A stretch of 64,000 nucleotides of DNA, taken from NCBI RefSeq assembly GCF_002863225.1, contig NZ_PKEK01000051.1, positions 147,675-211,674 of the forward strand, read 5' to 3'. Below, in pieces: positions 42,255-52,829 of this stretch (its first letter is position 1; each line of letters opens with the position of its first letter). The position numbers were made by a program, and so were the translations under genes. This DNA comes from Mycobacterium sp. (GTDB taxonomy: Bacteria > Actinomycetota > Actinomycetes > Mycobacteriales > Mycobacteriaceae). Under the pieces are notes generated by a model that saw nothing but the letters and a program-made list of their open reading frames with translations, was not told the origin of the DNA and searched no databases.

Positions 42255-43489
42255 CCGCGATGGGCACGGCACTGGGTCGCGGCACGCTGACCGAAGCGGC
42301 GATCGCGATCGACGAGCGTTACGCCGCACACAATTACTCGCCGCTGCCGGTCGTTGCCGCCAGTGCGCAGGGGTGTTGGATCACCGACGTCGAAGGCCGC
42401 CAGTATCTGGATTGCCTGTCGGCGTATTCGGCAGTCAATTTCGGGCACCGGAACCCGGAGATCACCGCGACGGCCCATGCCCAACTCGACACCGTGACAC
42501 TGGTCAGCCGTGCGTTCCACGCCGAAGCCCTGGGCACGTTCTGTACGGCACTGGCGACCTTGTGCGCCAAGGACATGGTGTTGCCGATGAACAGTGGCGC
42601 AGAAGCAGTCGAGAGCGCACTCAAGGTGGCGCGCAAATGGGGTACCGACGTCAAGGGCGTGCCGGCCGGCCAGGCCAACATCGTGGTTGCCGACAACAAC
42701 TTTCACGGTCGGACCATCAGCATCGTCAGCTTCTCTTCGGACCCGACGGCACGAGTCGGCTTCGGGCCGTTCACACCGGGTTTCCGCTCGGTGCCGTTCG
42801 GTGATGCCACCGCGCTGGCCGAGGCGATCGACGAACACACTGTCGCCGTGCTGCTGGAGCCGATCCAGGGCGAGGCCGGCGTGATCGTGCCGCCCGAGCA
42901 CTACCTACCGGCGGTGCGTGAAATCTGCACTGCCCGCGACGTTCTCATGATCGCCGACGAGATCCAGTCGGGTCTGGCCCGCACCGGTCGCACCTTCGCC
43001 TGCGACCACTGGGATGTGGTGCCCGACATCTATCTGCTCGGAAAGGCACTCGGTGGCGGCGTGGTACCGCTGTCGGCGGTGGTGGCCGACCGCGACGTTC
43101 TCGGCGTGTTGCATCCCGGCGAGCACGGCTCGACGTTCGGCGGCAACCCGTTTGCCGCGGCGATCGGCCACACCGTGGTGTCGATGCTGGCTCGCGGCGA
43201 GTTCCAGGAGCGGTCCACCCGGCTGGGGGAACAGCTGCACGGCCGGCTGCGAGACCTGATCGGCCACGGGGTGCTCGCGGTGCGCGGGCGAGGCCTGTGG
43301 GCAGGTGTCGACCTCGAGCCGAGGCTCGGCAGTGGCAAGCAGCTCAGCCTGCGACTGGCCGACCGTGGGGTGCTGGTCAAGGACACGCACGGGTCGACAC
43401 TGCGGATCGCTCCGCCACTGGTGGTCACCGCGGCCGAAATCGATTGGGCCATCGATCGATTGGCCGAGGTCCTGGCTGAGACGACCTAG
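42251..43489 (+). CDS. rocD: Ornithine aminotransferase
   Basis: A class III PLP aminotransferase of 412 residues converting ornithine to glutamate-5-semialdehyde. GTG at 42251 is chosen because of the GTGA overlap with ddaH. Key blocks are MNSGAEAVESALKVARKWG, NNFHGRTIS, ADEIQSGLARTG (PLP-binding Asp) and LLGKALGGGVVPLS with the Schiff-base lysine. As remembered, in M. tuberculosis the gene is split into rocD1 and rocD2; here it is one intact frame. The 3' end is convergent with the SDR gene. Confidence 0.94.
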   Translation: MTAMGTALGRGTLTEAAIAIDERYAAHNYSPLPVVAASAQGCWITDVEGRQYLDCLSAYSAVNFGHRNPEITATAHAQLDTVTLVSRAFHAEALGTFCTALATLCAKDMVLPMNSGAEAVESALKVARKWGTDVKGVPAGQANIVVADNNFHGRTISIVSFSSDPTARVGFGPFTPGFRSVPFGDATALAEAIDEHTVAVLLEPIQGEAGVIVPPEHYLPAVREICTARDVLMIADEIQSGLARTGRTFACDHWDVVPDIYLLGKALGGGVVPLSAVVADRDVLGVLHPGEHGSTFGGNPFAAAIGHTVVSMLARGEFQERSTRLGEQLHGRLRDLIGHGVLAVRGRGLWAGVDLEPRLGSGKQLSLRLADRGVLVKDTHGSTLRIAPPLVVTAAEIDWAIDRLAEVLAETT

Positions 43490-44304
43490 TACTTCAGCAC
43501 ACCCTTGTCGACCGGGATCTGCGCTCCGGTCAGTGTGCCCGACCCGTCGCTGACGAGCCAAGCCACCACATCGGACACTTCGGCCGCCCCCATGAACCCG
43601 TTGGGCTGCAGCGGCATCGGGCCGAAACTGTGGATGAAGTGGGGGTGCTCGGCGAACACCTGCATCATCAGCTCGGGTTCGATCATCGGCGTTTCGACCG
43701 AGTAAGGGTGGATGGAGTTGACCCGGATGTTGTACTCGCCCAGTTCGATTGCCAGGGTGTTGGTCAGACCGGTCAGCCCGTGCTTGGAGGCGGCGTAGTG
43801 GCCGTTGCCGGGGGTGGCCTTCAACCCGGCCGACGAACTGACCACGACGATCGCTCCGCCGTTGCCCGCCTTGATCATCGCGGGTATTACCGCGCGGACC
43901 GTCTGGAACGTCCCGGTCAGATTCACGCTGATGACGCTGTCCCACTGCTCGTCCGTGAGCTCCCACACCCGTCCCCAACTGAGCACACCGGCATTGGCAA
44001 CCAGGATGTCGAGGCGGCCGAACTGCTCGACACCGTCGGCGACCAACTGCCGTAGCGCCGCGTCGTCGCGAATGTCAACCTCACGGGCCAGGATTTTGCG
44101 GCCCTCGGCCTCGACGGCGCGAACCGTCTCCGCCAGATCCGCCGCGGTGGCCGGCGGGTAGGTGATGCTGTCGGACACCGGCGCGCAGATATCCGAGGCG
44201 ATGATGTCCGCGCCCTCGCGCGCCAGTCGGACCGCGTGGGCGCGGCCCTGGCCGCGCGCCGCACCGGTGATGAATGCAACCCGCCCCTGCAATGATCCGG
44301 ACAC
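43486..44304 (-). CDS. Mycofactocin-coupled SDR family oxidoreductase (Rv0687-like)
   Basis: A 272-residue short-chain dehydrogenase. The nucleotide motif TGAARGQGRAHAVRLA is near residues 14-29. The catalytic set is SSSAG with YAASK (Tyr-x3-Lys), and there is an extended insertion DICAPVSDSITYPPAT near residue 40. This insertion and overall pattern mark the SDR group whose NAD is not exchangeable and which passes electrons to mycofactocin. It lies in the conserved mft neighbourhood but is separated from mftA by an arginine-catabolism insertion. Confidence 0.93.
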   Translation of the reverse strand: MSGSLQGRVAFITGAARGQGRAHAVRLAREGADIIASDICAPVSDSITYPPATAADLAETVRAVEAEGRKILAREVDIRDDAALRQLVADGVEQFGRLDILVANAGVLSWGRVWELTDEQWDSVISVNLTGTFQTVRAVIPAMIKAGNGGAIVVVSSSAGLKATPGNGHYAASKHGLTGLTNTLAIELGEYNIRVNSIHPYSVETPMIEPELMMQVFAEHPHFIHSFGPMPLQPNGFMGAAEVSDVVAWLVSDGSGTLTGAQIPVDKGVLKY

Positions 44305-44389
44305 GCCTGCCCCTTTCGCCGACTGTCGATCAGGCTAACAGCGAAACTGAAACGTGTTCTAATCGGCCGTTCAAGCACCGGCCGCCGGG

Positions 44390-45215
44390 TCAGAGGTCGG
44401 CGATGATTTTCTGCCGTGCCGCGGCGTACTCCGCGTCCGAGATGGCGCCGCTGGTGTGCAGTTTCTGCAGCTCCTCGAGGCGGTCCGAGACGCCCCCGCC
44501 GACCGGTGAGGGCTGCTGCGCCTCGCCGGCCCGCCGGACCACTGCGAGTACCTGCTGGCGCACGGCCGGGTAGTTGCGGATGTCGACGGTGCCGGCCAGC
44601 GGCAGGTTGTGGGCCTTGTAGATCTGCATGATCTCCATCAGCGGACCTGCCTGACCACTCAGATCGTAGGTCTTGTTGTCCTCGCTGACGGTGATCTGCG
44701 CGGGCACCACACCGGCAATCAATGCGCTTGCCTGCCAGTCGATCTCGTACTCACGTGTGGTGGGGTCGACCAGGGCGACGAGCTTGCGCGCGGTGACGAT
44801 TGCCTGCTTGGAGAAGTCGACGGTGACCCGCTTCTGGTCGGTGAAATCGACCCCCTGGCCCGGTGATTCGCAGGTCCAACTTGATCACCGGGCGATCGTT
44901 GATCCGCATACCGGTTTCCGCCAGGCCCTGGATCTGCGCGGTGGCGAGCACGCCGGTCTGCTGCAGCGCGGCCATTTTGGCGGACGCCCGGGCGCCGCGG
45001 TTCGCCAGCCAGAGCGCGACCAGCACGTCGACGACGGTGATCAGCAGCCCGACCCATAGCAACCACGACGTGCTCTGCTCGACAATCGAGTCCGCTTCGC
45101 TGCCGAACGAACCAAGCAGGTTGGGCAGCGCAAAGTAGGTGATCAGAAATATCGGACCGACCAGACCACCGCAGACCAGAACGATGAGTTGGGCCCTGAG
45201 GTACCGAGCTAACAT
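44390..45215 (-). pseudogene. SHOCT-domain membrane protein gene (Rv0686-like) with a single-base frameshift
   Basis: ATG at 45215 (MLARYLRAQLIVLVCGG, ribosome-binding site GGGAG) encodes two membrane helices (about residues 8-30 and 48-68). It runs in frame to VIKLDLRITGPG and then continues only in another frame: VDFTDQKRVTVDFSKQAI, PTTREYEIDWQAS, to a C-terminal SHOCT motif (LEELQKLHTSGAISDAEYAA). The break is one extra base in the C5 run at 44851-44855. Corrected, the protein would be about 274 residues. Function unknown; SHOCT domains often act in oligomerisation. The shift may be a sequencing error. Confidence 0.82.
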
Positions 45216-45320
45216 TCGTGCTCCCGCGGGTCGGCGACCGATGACGCCGGTCAGCGTATCGCCGCGGGATTGGAAATGGATTGGTCCGTGCCGAACCGGT
45301 GGTCAACACGGGTAAATGCG

Positions 45321-45355
45321 CAACGGCGCCCATCCACCAGGGATGAGCGCCGTTG
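45321..45355 (-). terminator. Terminator hairpin of the tuf transcript
   Basis: CAACGGCGC and GCGCCGTTG form a 9-bp stem that continues through one wobble pair into CATCC/GGATG with a 5-nt loop, 14 bp after the tuf stop. No U-run follows, as is common for mycobacterial hairpins, so efficiency is uncertain. Confidence 0.65.
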
Positions 45356-45369
45356 GGCGTTGGAGCGAA

Positions 45370-46560
45370 CTACTTGAGGATCTTGGTGACCCGGCCGGCG
45401 CCGACGGTGCGGCCACCTTCACGGATCGCGAACCGCAGGCCGTCGTCCATGGCGACAGGCTGGATCAGCTTCACCGAGATCTCGGTGTTGTCACCGGGCA
45501 TCACCATTTCGGTGCCCTCCGGCAACGTCACGACACCGGTCACGTCGGTGGTGCGGAAGTAGAACTGCGGCCGGTAGTTGTTGAAGAACGGCGTGTGCCG
45601 GCCACCCTCGTCCTTGGACAGGATGTAGACGCTGCCCTCGAAGTCGGTGTGCGGGGTGGTGGTGCCGGGCTTGATCACAACCTGGCCGCGCTCGACGTCC
45701 TCACGCTTGATACCACGCAGCAGCAGCCCGACGTTGTCACCGGCCTGGCCCTGGTCCAGCAGCTTGCGGAACATCTCCACACCGGTGACGGTGGTCTTGG
45801 CGCTGGTCGTCTTGATGCCGACGATCTCGACCTCTTCGTTGACGTTGATCACGCCACGCTCGACACGGCCGGTCACCACGGTGCCACGACCGGTGATGGT
45901 GAACACGTCCTCGACGGGCATCAGGAACGGCAGGTCGGTCTCACGGACCGGGTCCGGGATCGACTCGTCGACCGCGTCCATCAGCTTCTCGACCGACTCG
46001 ACCCACTTCGGGTCACCCTCGAGGGCCTTGAGCGCCGATACCTGGATGACCGGTGCGTCCTCGTCGAACTCCTGGGCGGCCAGCAGCTCACGAACCTCGA
46101 GCTCGACGAGCTCCAGCAGCTCCTCGTCGTCGACCATGTCGGCCTTGTTCAGCGCGACCAGGATGTAGGGCACACCGACCTGGCGGGCCAGCAGCACGTG
46201 CTCGCGGGTCTGCGGCATCGGGCCGTCGGTGGCGGCAACCACCAGAATCGCGCCGTCCATCTGGGCGGCGCCGGTGATCATGTTCTTGATGTAGTCAGCG
46301 TGACCGGGGGCGTCGACGTGTGCGTAGTGACGCTTCTCGGTCTGGTACTCCACGTGGGAGATGTTGATCGTGATACCACGCTGACGCTCTTCGGGCGCGT
46401 TGTCGATCTGGTCGAACGCACGCGACTCGTTGAGTGCGGGGTACTTGTCATGCAGAACTTTGGTGATAGCCGCGGTCAACGTGGTCTTGCCGTGGTCAAC
46501 GTGACCGATGGTCCCGATGTTGACGTGCGGCTTCGTCCGCTCGAACTTCGCCTTCGCCAC
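45370..46560 (-). CDS. tuf: Elongation factor Tu
   Basis: EF-Tu of 396 residues. The P-loop GHVDHGKT is at 19-26, DAPGH and NKAD complete the GTP site, and EEVEIVG lies in domain 2. It starts with GTG at 46560 behind AGGAGG. It delivers aminoacyl-tRNA to the ribosome. Confidence 0.98.
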   Translation of the reverse strand: MAKAKFERTKPHVNIGTIGHVDHGKTTLTAAITKVLHDKYPALNESRAFDQIDNAPEERQRGITINISHVEYQTEKRHYAHVDAPGHADYIKNMITGAAQMDGAILVVAATDGPMPQTREHVLLARQVGVPYILVALNKADMVDDEELLELVELEVRELLAAQEFDEDAPVIQVSALKALEGDPKWVESVEKLMDAVDESIPDPVRETDLPFLMPVEDVFTITGRGTVVTGRVERGVINVNEEVEIVGIKTTSAKTTVTGVEMFRKLLDQGQAGDNVGLLLRGIKREDVERGQVVIKPGTTTPHTDFEGSVYILSKDEGGRHTPFFNNYRPQFYFRTTDVTGVVTLPEGTEMVMPGDNTEISVKLIQPVAMDDGLRFAIREGGRTVGAGRVTKILK

Positions 46561-46690
46561 TTCTGTGTCCTCCTGGACTTGTTGGTGCTTGTTAAAGCAG
46601 TGTTGTTATTTCCGTTGTGCCGCGGTTGTGACCGGGCAAGATTACTCCGTCGCTTCTGTGCGCATTACTCGGCTCCTCACTCGTGAGCTT

Positions 46691-46718
46691 CGCTCACTCG
46701 CCGTCGCCTTCGTGCCGC

Positions 46719-46727
<9 letters not shown>
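46691..46727. repeat. Short direct repeat and hairpin after fusA
   Basis: CGCTCACTCGCC occurs at 46691-46702 and again at 46716-46727, the second copy covering the fusA stop codon. Next to it GTGAGC-TTC-GCTCAC (46684-46698) is a perfect hairpin, possibly reducing read-through from fusA into tuf. It has GAGCGAAGC and GTGAGGAG elements on the minus strand that recall the MIRU 3' end, but it is not a clear member. Confidence 0.45.
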
Positions 46728-48824
<2,097 letters not shown>

Positions 48825-48906
48825 GGAAGTCTTCCCACTCTTTCGATTGCTTGGTTATTTCGCTGTCAGCGCCCCGGCGTCGCGCCGGTTCGGACCGTTG
48901 CGGTCC

Positions 48907-49377
48907 CTACCAGCGGTAGTGCGCGAAGGCGCGGTTTGCCTCGGCCATCTTGTGGACGTCCTCGCGTCGCTTGACGGCGGCGCCCAGGCCGTTGCTGGCG
49001 TCCAGCAGCTCGTTGGCGAGCCGCTCGACCATGGTCTTTTCCCGGCGCTGCTTGGAGAAGCTGACCAGCCAGCGCAGTGCCAGCGTCGTCGACCGCTCCG
49101 GGCGCACCTCGACGGGCACCTGGTAGGTCGCACCACCGACGCGGCGGCTGCGGACCTCGAGTGCGGGCTTCACGTTGTCCATCGCACGCTTGAGGGTGAC
49201 GACCGGATCGGTACCGGTCTTCTCGCGGGCCTGCTCGAGGGCACCATAAACAATGCGCTCGGCCAGCGATTTCTTCCCGTCCAGCAGAACTTTGTTGACC
49301 AGCTGGGTCACCAGCTGCGACCCGTAGACCGGGTCGTTGACCAGTGGCCGCTTCGGCGCGGGCCCTTTGCGCGGCAT
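48907..49377 (-). CDS. rpsG: 30S ribosomal protein S7
   Basis: S7 of 156 residues (MPRKGPAPKRPLVNDPVYGS) with the typical RVGGATYQVPVEVRPER hairpin. It nucleates assembly of the 30S head. It overlaps the rpsL stop by one base (TAATG). Confidence 0.97.
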   Translation of the reverse strand: MPRKGPAPKRPLVNDPVYGSQLVTQLVNKVLLDGKKSLAERIVYGALEQAREKTGTDPVVTLKRAMDNVKPALEVRSRRVGGATYQVPVEVRPERSTTLALRWLVSFSKQRREKTMVERLANELLDASNGLGAAVKRREDVHKMAEANRAFAHYRW

Positions 49378-49751
49378 TAGCTCTTCTCCTTCTTGGCGCC
49401 GTAACGGCTGCGAGCCTGCTTGCGGGACTTGACACCCTGGGTGTCCAGCGAGCCGCGGATGATCTTGTAACGCACACCCGGCAGGTCCTTCACACGACCG
49501 CCACGCACCAGCACCATCGAGTGCTCCTGCAGGTTGTGACCCTCGCCCGGGATGTAGGCGGTGACCTCGACACCCGTGGTCAGCTTCACGCGCGCGACTT
49601 TCCGCAGCGCCGAGTTCGGCTTCTTCGGGGTCGTTGTGTACACGCGGGTGCAGACCCCGCGGCGCTGCGGGCTGCCCTTGAGGGCCGCGGTCTTGACCTT
49701 CGCGACCTTGTCACGGCGACCCTTGCGGACCAGCTGCTGAATGGTTGGCAT
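49377..49751 (-). CDS. rpsL: 30S ribosomal protein S12
   Basis: S12 of 124 residues. Lys43 (TPKKPNSALRK) and Lys88 (RGGRVKDLPG) are both the wild-type residues, so no streptomycin-resistance change is present at the common sites. It is the first gene of the str operon, with its promoter about 220 nt upstream. Confidence 0.98.
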   Translation of the reverse strand: MPTIQQLVRKGRRDKVAKVKTAALKGSPQRRGVCTRVYTTTPKKPNSALRKVARVKLTTGVEVTAYIPGEGHNLQEHSMVLVRGGRVKDLPGVRYKIIRGSLDTQGVKSRKQARSRYGAKKEKS

Positions 49752-49961
49752 CTACCGGCTTCCTACTTCGTTCTTTTGTTGCTGTCAGATTCTGGTGGAG
49801 CTAAGTCTCTGTAGTGCAGTTTCACCCTTCCGCGGTCCCCCGCGGCCGGGTGTGTCGCACGCGCCCGCCGCAGAATCAATCCGTTGCGTGGTTGGCATGC
49901 GAATTGGCCCGGCGTTCGCGTCGTTAGGTGAAGCGCCTAAAACCGCCAGGCACGAGGCTCC

Positions 49962-49991
49962 ACAATACCCGCCGCTAGTCGGGCAGGTCAA
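49962..49991 (-). promoter_or_regulatory. Predicted SigA promoter of the str operon
   Basis: Minus-strand TTGACC and TATTGT are separated by 18 bp, upstream of rpsL by about 210 nt. This is a near-consensus pair in the only intergenic region (49752-50034) before the operon. The leader downstream holds no recognised RNA motif. Confidence 0.6.
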
Positions 49992-50034
49992 AGCGACGAC
50001 GTCGGCGTCCAGCCGACCAAGTTACCGGCCCGCG

Positions 50035-50676
50035 TCACGGGGCGTCGCGCGCACCGGATCCGCTGCGCAACTCGATGCCGGCCGCCAGCCGGAGCACCAT
50101 GTCCGAGAACACCGAATCGGTGTCGATGTCGTCCATCACGCCGGTCATCTCCAGCAGCACGAAGCCGTGCATGGCCGACCAGAACTCCAGTGCCGCATAG
50201 AAAGCCTGCTCGAGGTCGAGCCCGTAAGACGACAACACCTCGATCACCGGCGTCGCGGCGGCCCGGGTTGCGGCGGTGTACTCCGGGTCGTCGCCGACGC
50301 CCAACGGCATGCGGGTGAAGGCCGAGTAGCGGCCCGGGTGGTGGTGGGCGTAGCTGCGGTAGGCGCTGGCCATCACCAGGACGGCGTCGTCGCGCGCACG
50401 GCCCTCGCCGACCCGGTTCAGCATCGTGATGATGTCGTCGATGACCCGGATCCGCACTGTGCGGCGCAGGTCCTCCAGGCTGTCGACGTGGTTGTAGAGC
50501 GACGGGCCCTTGGTTCCCAGCTGGGTGGCCAGCGCATTGATGGTCAGGGCGTCCCAGCCCTCGCGGTCCAGAAAGGTGAGCGCCGCATTGACGATGATGT
50601 CGCGACTCAACCGGGCCACCCGGGCCCCGGACTTCGCGCCGGACCGCGCGGCCGGTGACTCCGGCTCTGCTGGCAT
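50035..50676 (-). CDS. TetR family regulator (Rv0681-like)
   Basis: A 213-residue regulator. ATG at 50676 (MPAEPESPAARSG) is chosen because GAAGG lies about 9 nt upstream; the ATG three codons earlier (50685) overlaps that site. The helix-turn-helix reads ALTINALATQLGTKGPSLYNHVDSLEDL, and the C-terminal domain contains the WHG-type ALEFWSAMHGFVLLE. It lies between rpsL and a divergent DUF3060 pair. The target is unknown; a 14-bp palindrome in the divergent gap is a candidate site. Confidence 0.9.
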   Translation of the reverse strand: MPAEPESPAARSGAKSGARVARLSRDIIVNAALTFLDREGWDALTINALATQLGTKGPSLYNHVDSLEDLRRTVRIRVIDDIITMLNRVGEGRARDDAVLVMASAYRSYAHHHPGRYSAFTRMPLGVGDDPEYTAATRAAATPVIEVLSSYGLDLEQAFYAALEFWSAMHGFVLLEMTGVMDDIDTDSVFSDMVLRLAAGIELRSGSGARDAP

Positions 50677-50713
50677 GGCGGTCATCCTTCGGTTGCATTC
50701 GCCGGCTTGTCTA

Positions 50714-50727
50714 CGGACTGTCGTCCG
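50714..50727. promoter_or_regulatory. Palindrome in the TetR-DUF3060 divergent gap
   Basis: CGGAC-TGTC-GTCCG is a perfect 5-bp inverted repeat, 38 bp from the TetR start and about 95 bp from the DUF3060 start. It is short, so an operator role is only suggested by position. Confidence 0.35.
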
Positions 50728-50821
50728 CGCTCCCCCGGAACGAAGAACTCTAGTCTGCCGGTGACGCGGAGACGTAGGCTCTTTTCCAGCAGATCGCACG
50801 CCGTGGCGAGAGGAACCCGCG

Positions 50822-51199
50822 ATGACCAAGTCGATTGCCGGCCGGGCTGTGGCCGCCAGTGCGCTCGCGATCGCCTTCACCTCCGCCGCAGGGGCGCCGA
50901 GCGGGCTCGCCAAGAACGGCGACACGCACATCACCGGGATGGGTATCGAGCAGACTGTCGACTGCAACGGGGCGACGCTGTTGGTAGACGGCACCAGGAA
51001 CACCGTCAACGCGCTGGGGACGTGCTGGGCGATATCGGTGATGGGGTCGGGCCATACTGTGGTGGCAGACAACGTGATCCACGACATCACCGTCTACGGC
51101 TCCAACGAGTCGGTCTTCTTCAAAAACGGCGACCCGGTCGTCTGGGACCGTGGCCGCGAACTCGGCATGACGAATCGCGTCAGCCATGTGGGGAGCTGA
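50822..51199 (+). CDS. Secreted DUF3060 protein (Rv0680c-like)
   Basis: A 125-residue exported protein. The first ~30 residues form a signal peptide (AVAASALAIAFTSAAGAPSGLA). The rest has the DUF3060 beta pattern, including HITGMGIEQTVDCNGATLLV and GTRNTVNALGTC, with a conserved Cys pair. GAGAGGAA serves as ribosome-binding site. It is followed 4 bp later by a second DUF3060 gene. Function unknown. Confidence 0.82.
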   Translation: MTKSIAGRAVAASALAIAFTSAAGAPSGLAKNGDTHITGMGIEQTVDCNGATLLVDGTRNTVNALGTCWAISVMGSGHTVVADNVIHDITVYGSNESVFFKNGDPVVWDRGRELGMTNRVSHVGS

Positions 51200-51203
51200 A
51201 GGC

Positions 51204-51644
51204 ATGCGCACCAACGACTCTCGCGTTCTGGTGGCGGTGTCCGCGCTCGCGGCGCTCGCGATCGCCGGCTGCACGCACGGCAGCAACAACGGCGCCGTGC
51301 CGTCGAGCGGATCCCCCACGTCGTCGACATCCACGCCGCCGACCAGCAGCTCGGGTGCGCAGTTCGACATCGGCAACACGATCAACTACACGTCGCTGGG
51401 TACCACGACGACGCTCGACTGCGGCGACGGCAAGTCGCTCAACGTGGGCGGATCCAACAACACGCTGATCGTCAAAGGCACCTGCGGCACGGTGAGCATC
51501 GGCGGGGCCGACAACAAGATCACCATCGACAAGATCGCCACCCAGATCAACGTGGTCGGGTTGAACAACACCATCAGCTACAAGGACGGCGACCCCAAGA
51601 TCGACAACCTCGGCAGCGGGAACTCCATCAACAAATCCGGATAG
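51204..51644 (+). CDS. DUF3060 lipoprotein (Rv0679c-like)
   Basis: A 146-residue lipoprotein; ATG at 51204 (MRTNDSRVLVAVSALAALAI) gives lipobox AGC with Cys23. A Ser/Thr/Pro linker (24-55) follows, then a short-repeat beta domain with GGSNNTLIVKGTCG, GGADNKITI and GLNNTISYKDGD, suggesting a right-handed beta-helix. Its homologue is a cell-envelope lipoprotein. It is cotranscribed with the preceding DUF3060 gene. Confidence 0.85.
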   Translation: MRTNDSRVLVAVSALAALAIAGCTHGSNNGAVPSSGSPTSSTSTPPTSSSGAQFDIGNTINYTSLGTTTTLDCGDGKSLNVGGSNNTLIVKGTCGTVSIGGADNKITIDKIATQINVVGLNNTISYKDGDPKIDNLGSGNSINKSG

Positions 51645-51656
51645 CCCTCCGCGACA

Positions 51657-52829
51657 ATGTCATTCGACGTACTCATCAGCGGCGGCGGTATCGCCGGGCC
51701 GAGCCTGGCCTTCTGGCTGACCCGGCACTGCCACACCGTGACGATCATCGAGCAGGCCCGTGAGCTCCGTACCGGCGGCCAAGCCGTCGACTTCCGCGGG
51801 CCCGCGTTGACCGTGCTCGACAAGATGGGCCTGCTCGAACAGGTACGAGCGGAAGCCACCAGCATGGGACCGCTGGCACTGGTCGACAGCCGGGGCCGCG
51901 AAGTCGGACGCTTGCCCGCCGAGGTGGTCAGCGGTGAAGTGGAGATCCACTGGGGCACGCTCACCCGCATCCTGTACGAGGCCGTTCGCAATGACGTGAA
52001 TTACCGTTTCGGCCAACGTATTACCGCGGTTGACGACGACGGGCAGCGGGTGGCGGTGACCTTCAGCGACGGCACCACCGGCAGTTACGACCTCGTCGTC
52101 GGGGCCGACGGCCTGCATTCCGGGTTGCGCCGGTTGGTGTTCGGCCCCGAGGCAGACTACGTCACCCAACTCGGGCAGTGCTTCGGGTTCTTCGACGTCG
52201 AAAACCGTTGGCACCTCGATCATTGCGGCGTGGCGCACATCGACGCGGGTCGGACCGCCGCGCTGCAGGCCATAAACCCCGACGAGCCGGCGCGAGCCAG
52301 TTTCTTCCTCGCCGACCCCGGCCTGACATTCGACTATCGCGACACCGAAGGCAACAAGCGGTTGTTCGCGCAGCGATACGCGGGGATGGGCTGGGAGGTT
52401 CCGCACCTGCTCGCGGGCCTGGCAGCGACTTCGGAGGTGTACTTCGATTCGATCGCGCAGGTCCATCTGGACTGCTATGCGCGCGGACGGGTCTGCCTGA
52501 CCGGCGATGCGGCCTGGTGCGCGTCGCCCCGGTCGGGCATGGGTACCACCCTCGCGATGGTCGGCGTGTACCTGCTGGCACACGAATTGCTTACGGCTGG
52601 TGGCGATTACGCCGCTGCATTTGATCGCTACCAGCGGCAGATGGAACCGTACGTCGCCCGGTGTCAGAAGAGCGCCGTCGACGCGCTGAAAACCGAGCGC
52701 TTCGCCACCGGCCGGCTCGCCCCGCTGCGCAACATCGCGTTGCGGATGCTGCGCATTCCGCTGGTGAGCAGGCTGGTGGCCCGTCAGTCGCTGGCGGTCG
52801 CGCGGTCGTTCACGTTGCCGGAATACTAA
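51657..52829 (+). CDS. FAD-dependent monooxygenase (PHBH/TetX-type)
   Basis: A class A flavoprotein hydroxylase of 390 residues. The FAD motif GGGIAGPSLAFWL is at residues 9-21, the DG motif VVGADGLHSGLRR near 145-157, and the GD motif LTGDAAWCASPRSGMGTTLA near 281-300. No signal or membrane anchor is seen. The substrate is not evident. It starts 12 bp after the DUF3060 pair and takes the place where M. tuberculosis has Rv0678-mmpS5-mmpL5. Its stop overlaps the echA5 stop (CTAA). Confidence 0.88.
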   Translation: MSFDVLISGGGIAGPSLAFWLTRHCHTVTIIEQARELRTGGQAVDFRGPALTVLDKMGLLEQVRAEATSMGPLALVDSRGREVGRLPAEVVSGEVEIHWGTLTRILYEAVRNDVNYRFGQRITAVDDDGQRVAVTFSDGTTGSYDLVVGADGLHSGLRRLVFGPEADYVTQLGQCFGFFDVENRWHLDHCGVAHIDAGRTAALQAINPDEPARASFFLADPGLTFDYRDTEGNKRLFAQRYAGMGWEVPHLLAGLAATSEVYFDSIAQVHLDCYARGRVCLTGDAAWCASPRSGMGTTLAMVGVYLLAHELLTAGGDYAAAFDRYQRQMEPYVARCQKSAVDALKTERFATGRLAPLRNIALRMLRIPLVSRLVARQSLAVARSFTLPEY

